The notes beneath the pieces are model-generated. The model was given only the letters and a program-made list of their open reading frames with translations. It was not told the DNA's origin and did not search any database. Position numbers and translations under genes: made by a program. A stretch of DNA of 64,000 nt from Parvibaculaceae bacterium (lineage in GTDB: Bacteria > Pseudomonadota > Alphaproteobacteria > Parvibaculales > Parvibaculaceae). Numbering within the stretch: the stretch's first letter is position 1; every line of letters begins with the position of its first letter. Positions 62,149-64,000 of this stretch are shown here, piece after piece. The stretch is from the NCBI GenBank assembly GCA_028283765.1, contig JAPWJY010000008.1:1617001-1681000 (forward strand). The letters run 5' to 3'.

Positions 62149-63600
62149 CTACTTCTTGATCATGGAGGCGAGGCGTTTGCGCGTCTTGGGTCCATAGGGC
62201 GCGCGGAACAGCTCGGCCACCATCTTCGACTTCGCCTGATGATAGACCGCCTTGGCGTGGCTGAAGGTCCTGAAGCCATCAAGGCCGTGATAAGAACCCA
62301 TGCCAGAGGGGCCGACGCCGCCGAACGGCAGATCCTCCATCGAGACGTGCATGATCACGTCGTTGACCGTCGCGCCACCCGAGGTGGTACGCGTCAGCAC
62401 CCGGTTCTCCTCCGCCTTGTCCTGACCGAAATAATAGAGCGCGAGCGGGCGGGCGTGACCGTTCACATAGTCGATGGTCTCGCTCACATCGCGATAGCCC
62501 TTGATCGGCAGCACCGGACCGAAAATCTCGTCCTGCATCACCTTCATGTCATCGGAAGGATTGATGACCAGCGTCGGCGCCATCTTGTAGCTCGGCTGCT
62601 GGCTGAAATCCTCATTGGCCGGATTGACCTCGACCACGCGCCCGCCCTTGGCCTTCGCGTCATCGACATAGGATTTGAGCCGGTCTAGATGGCGCTGGTT
62701 GATGACGGACGTGTAATCGTCATTGTCGCGCAGGGCGGGATACATGGTCTTCACCGACTTCTGCACGGCGCTGACAAAGCCCTCGACCTTGCTTTCAGGC
62801 ACAAACACATAATCCGGTGCAAGGCAGATCTGCCCGGCGTTCATCATCTTGCCGGTCATGATGCGGGCCGCCGCATCATCGAGATCGGCCGTATCCGACA
62901 CGATGACCGGCGACTTGCCACCGAGTTCCAGCGTCAGCGGCACAAGGTTTTCCGCCGCCGCACGCATGACGTGATGGGCGATGGAGGTGGCACCGGTAAA
63001 CAGCAGATGATCGAACGCAAGCTTCGAGAAGGCCTCGCCCACCTGCGGCCCGCCGACGATGACGGCAACTTCCGTTTCATCGTAGGCGGTGCTGAACAGG
63101 CGCTGCATCAGCTCCGACGTGGCGGGCGTATATTCCGAGGGCTTGATCATGACGCGGTTGCCCGCCGCGAAAATGCCCGCCAGCGGCGTGAAGGTGAGAT
63201 TGATCGGAAAGTTCCACGGGCTGATGACACCGACCGTACCGAGCGGCTGATACTCGATCCGGGCCGTTGCGCCAAACAGTCCGAGCGGGAACTGGACCTT
63301 GCGCTTTTCCGGCTTCATCCAGCTTTTCAGGTGGGCGCGCGCATGCTTGAGCGGGCCGATCGAGCCCATGACGTCGGTCAGCAGCGTCTGCTCGCGGCTG
63401 CGGTGGCCAAAGTCGGCGGAAATGGCGTCGGCGATCTCGTTCTGGTTATCAACCAGAAGCGCGATGGCCCGGTTGATCCAGTCAATGCGTTTTTCGGCGC
63501 TGAGCGGCCCTTCACGCAGATGCGCCGTCTTCTGACGGTCAAGTATCTCCTGCATGGCAATGGCGGCTGCGTCGCCACCCTTTATCTCGACGACCGACAT
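62149..63600 (-). CDS. calB: Coniferyl-aldehyde dehydrogenase-type ALDH
   Basis: A 483-residue ALDH of the class that lacks the long N-terminal arm. Glu is in ELGGKSP and Cys in NAGQICLAPDYV; the C-terminal phrase DLPFGGVGPSGMGSYHGLDGFRTFSHAKAV is the class signature shared with coniferyl-aldehyde dehydrogenase and fatty-aldehyde dehydrogenases of class 3. It oxidises bulky aldehydes, aromatic or long-chain. A divergent enoyl-CoA hydratase gene (63863) suggests an acyl or aromatic side-chain pathway. The gene name is a family-based proposal. Confidence 0.85.
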   Translation of the reverse strand: MSVVEIKGGDAAAIAMQEILDRQKTAHLREGPLSAEKRIDWINRAIALLVDNQNEIADAISADFGHRSREQTLLTDVMGSIGPLKHARAHLKSWMKPEKRKVQFPLGLFGATARIEYQPLGTVGVISPWNFPINLTFTPLAGIFAAGNRVMIKPSEYTPATSELMQRLFSTAYDETEVAVIVGGPQVGEAFSKLAFDHLLFTGATSIAHHVMRAAAENLVPLTLELGGKSPVIVSDTADLDDAAARIMTGKMMNAGQICLAPDYVFVPESKVEGFVSAVQKSVKTMYPALRDNDDYTSVINQRHLDRLKSYVDDAKAKGGRVVEVNPANEDFSQQPSYKMAPTLVINPSDDMKVMQDEIFGPVLPIKGYRDVSETIDYVNGHARPLALYYFGQDKAEENRVLTRTTSGGATVNDVIMHVSMEDLPFGGVGPSGMGSYHGLDGFRTFSHAKAVYHQAKSKMVAELFRAPYGPKTRKRLASMIKK

Positions 63601-63862
63601 TGGTTCTCTCCCTCAACGCCGGGGCCGGTGGCCGCCGGGCTGGTTCATTGTTCTGGTTCGGGCAACCTCATCCATCCGCCCGCTAACTGGGAAGTTTACC
63701 CTAAAACCGGGCCCGATGCAGCCCCGGCGGGCATATTTGTATGTTCGCGGAAGAGTTGACGTAGCGGCTCCCAGCCCCTCCCGGAAGAGGCCCCAAAGGC
63801 CGCTTTTGTCCCGGCCCGGCCCCGTCTATGCTCCCCGGCAAACAAATCAGAACGGACGGAAA

Positions 63863-64000
63863 ATGACCCGGGAAACGATCACGCTGGAAACAAAGGACGG
63901 TATCGCCCTCCTCACGCTCAACCGGCCGGATGTGCTCAACAGCATCAATACAAGGATGATCGAGGAGATTCATGCCGCGGTGCTTGAGGTCGCGGGCGAC
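63863..64000 (+). CDS. Enoyl-CoA hydratase/isomerase, 5' part
   Basis: The first 46 residues are visible; the rest lies beyond the window. The opening ITLETKDGIALLTLNRPDVLNSINTRMIEEI matches the crotonase fold, with NRPDVLNSI the conserved N-terminal acyl-CoA-binding phrase. It should hydrate or isomerise an unsaturated acyl-CoA, in beta-oxidation or phenylacetate-type pathways. The catalytic residues lie outside the window. Confidence 0.88.
   Translation, partial: MTRETITLETKDGIALLTLNRPDVLNSINTRMIEEIHAAVLEVAGD

Overview
The window is a dense, high-GC stretch of a bacterial chromosome. Gene content points to an alphaproteobacterium: a double cold-shock-domain protein, an AapJQMP general L-amino-acid transporter, a DUF1127 gene divergent from a MocR/GntR regulator, a PotABCD-type cluster and an alphaproteobacterial-style ParE. 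I cannot name the genus. I see no insertion sequence, prophage, CRISPR array or rRNA; one tRNA (Pro, TGG) is present. Most operons have 4-bp ATGA overlaps. Start codons were chosen by Shine-Dalgarno position and family length, so several differ from the longest open frame.

Layout: 0-6.1 kb holds a truncated ABC permease, a PAS-GGDEF diguanylate cyclase, a divergent LysR/aldehyde dehydrogenase pair, tRNA-Pro, a hotdog thioesterase and a cold-shock protein. 6.4-13.7 kb is a nine-gene Mrp/Mbh-type cation:proton antiporter operon in the order E-F-G-(MbhD/E-like)-B-C-D-D2-D3, without a full MrpA, followed by a small membrane protein and an NAD(P)-binding protein. 14.6-20.9 kb carries MocR/DUF1127, PhzF, a sirtuin, glyoxalase I, and cytochrome b561 plus YceI flanked by two unknown exported proteins. 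21-25 kb is a polyamine-type ABC transporter. 25.2-28.3 kb has Nudix, cysteine synthase, mercaptopyruvate sulfurtransferase and a GNAT protein. 28.3-32.5 kb is the aap operon on the minus strand, divergent from metC-modB-modC. 35.7-42.1 kb has an FAD sugar-lactone-type oxidase, a Sel1 protein, a hydroxypyruvate reductase-glycerate kinase pair and a second aldehyde dehydrogenase. 42.5-45.8 kb has a nitronate-monooxygenase-like enzyme, a CsbD-like membrane protein and a thiolase. 46-50.5 kb is an unrecognised operon: GT1 glycosyltransferase, two paralogous cupins, aldehyde dehydrogenase and alpha/beta hydrolase. 50.6-64 kb holds a MATE pump, threonine dehydratase, LemA/TPM, an orphan ParA-like ATPase, transglutaminase, parE, a lipoprotein, a DEAD-box helicase, coniferyl-aldehyde dehydrogenase and the start of an enoyl-CoA hydratase.

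The items most worth a second look are the antiporter operon layout, the GT1-cupin-cupin-ALDH-hydrolase operon, a glycine-riboswitch-like core at 56040-56102 (minus), a perfect 21-bp palindrome over the MocR start codon, paired AAACCGGTT sites before the MATE gene, metC-modBC without modA, and an AapJ with an N-terminal membrane anchor and long linker. The metabolic theme is nutrient scavenging (amino acids, polyamines, molybdate) plus oxidation of aldehydes (four separate ALDHs), sulfur amino-acid metabolism and D-glycerate assimilation.
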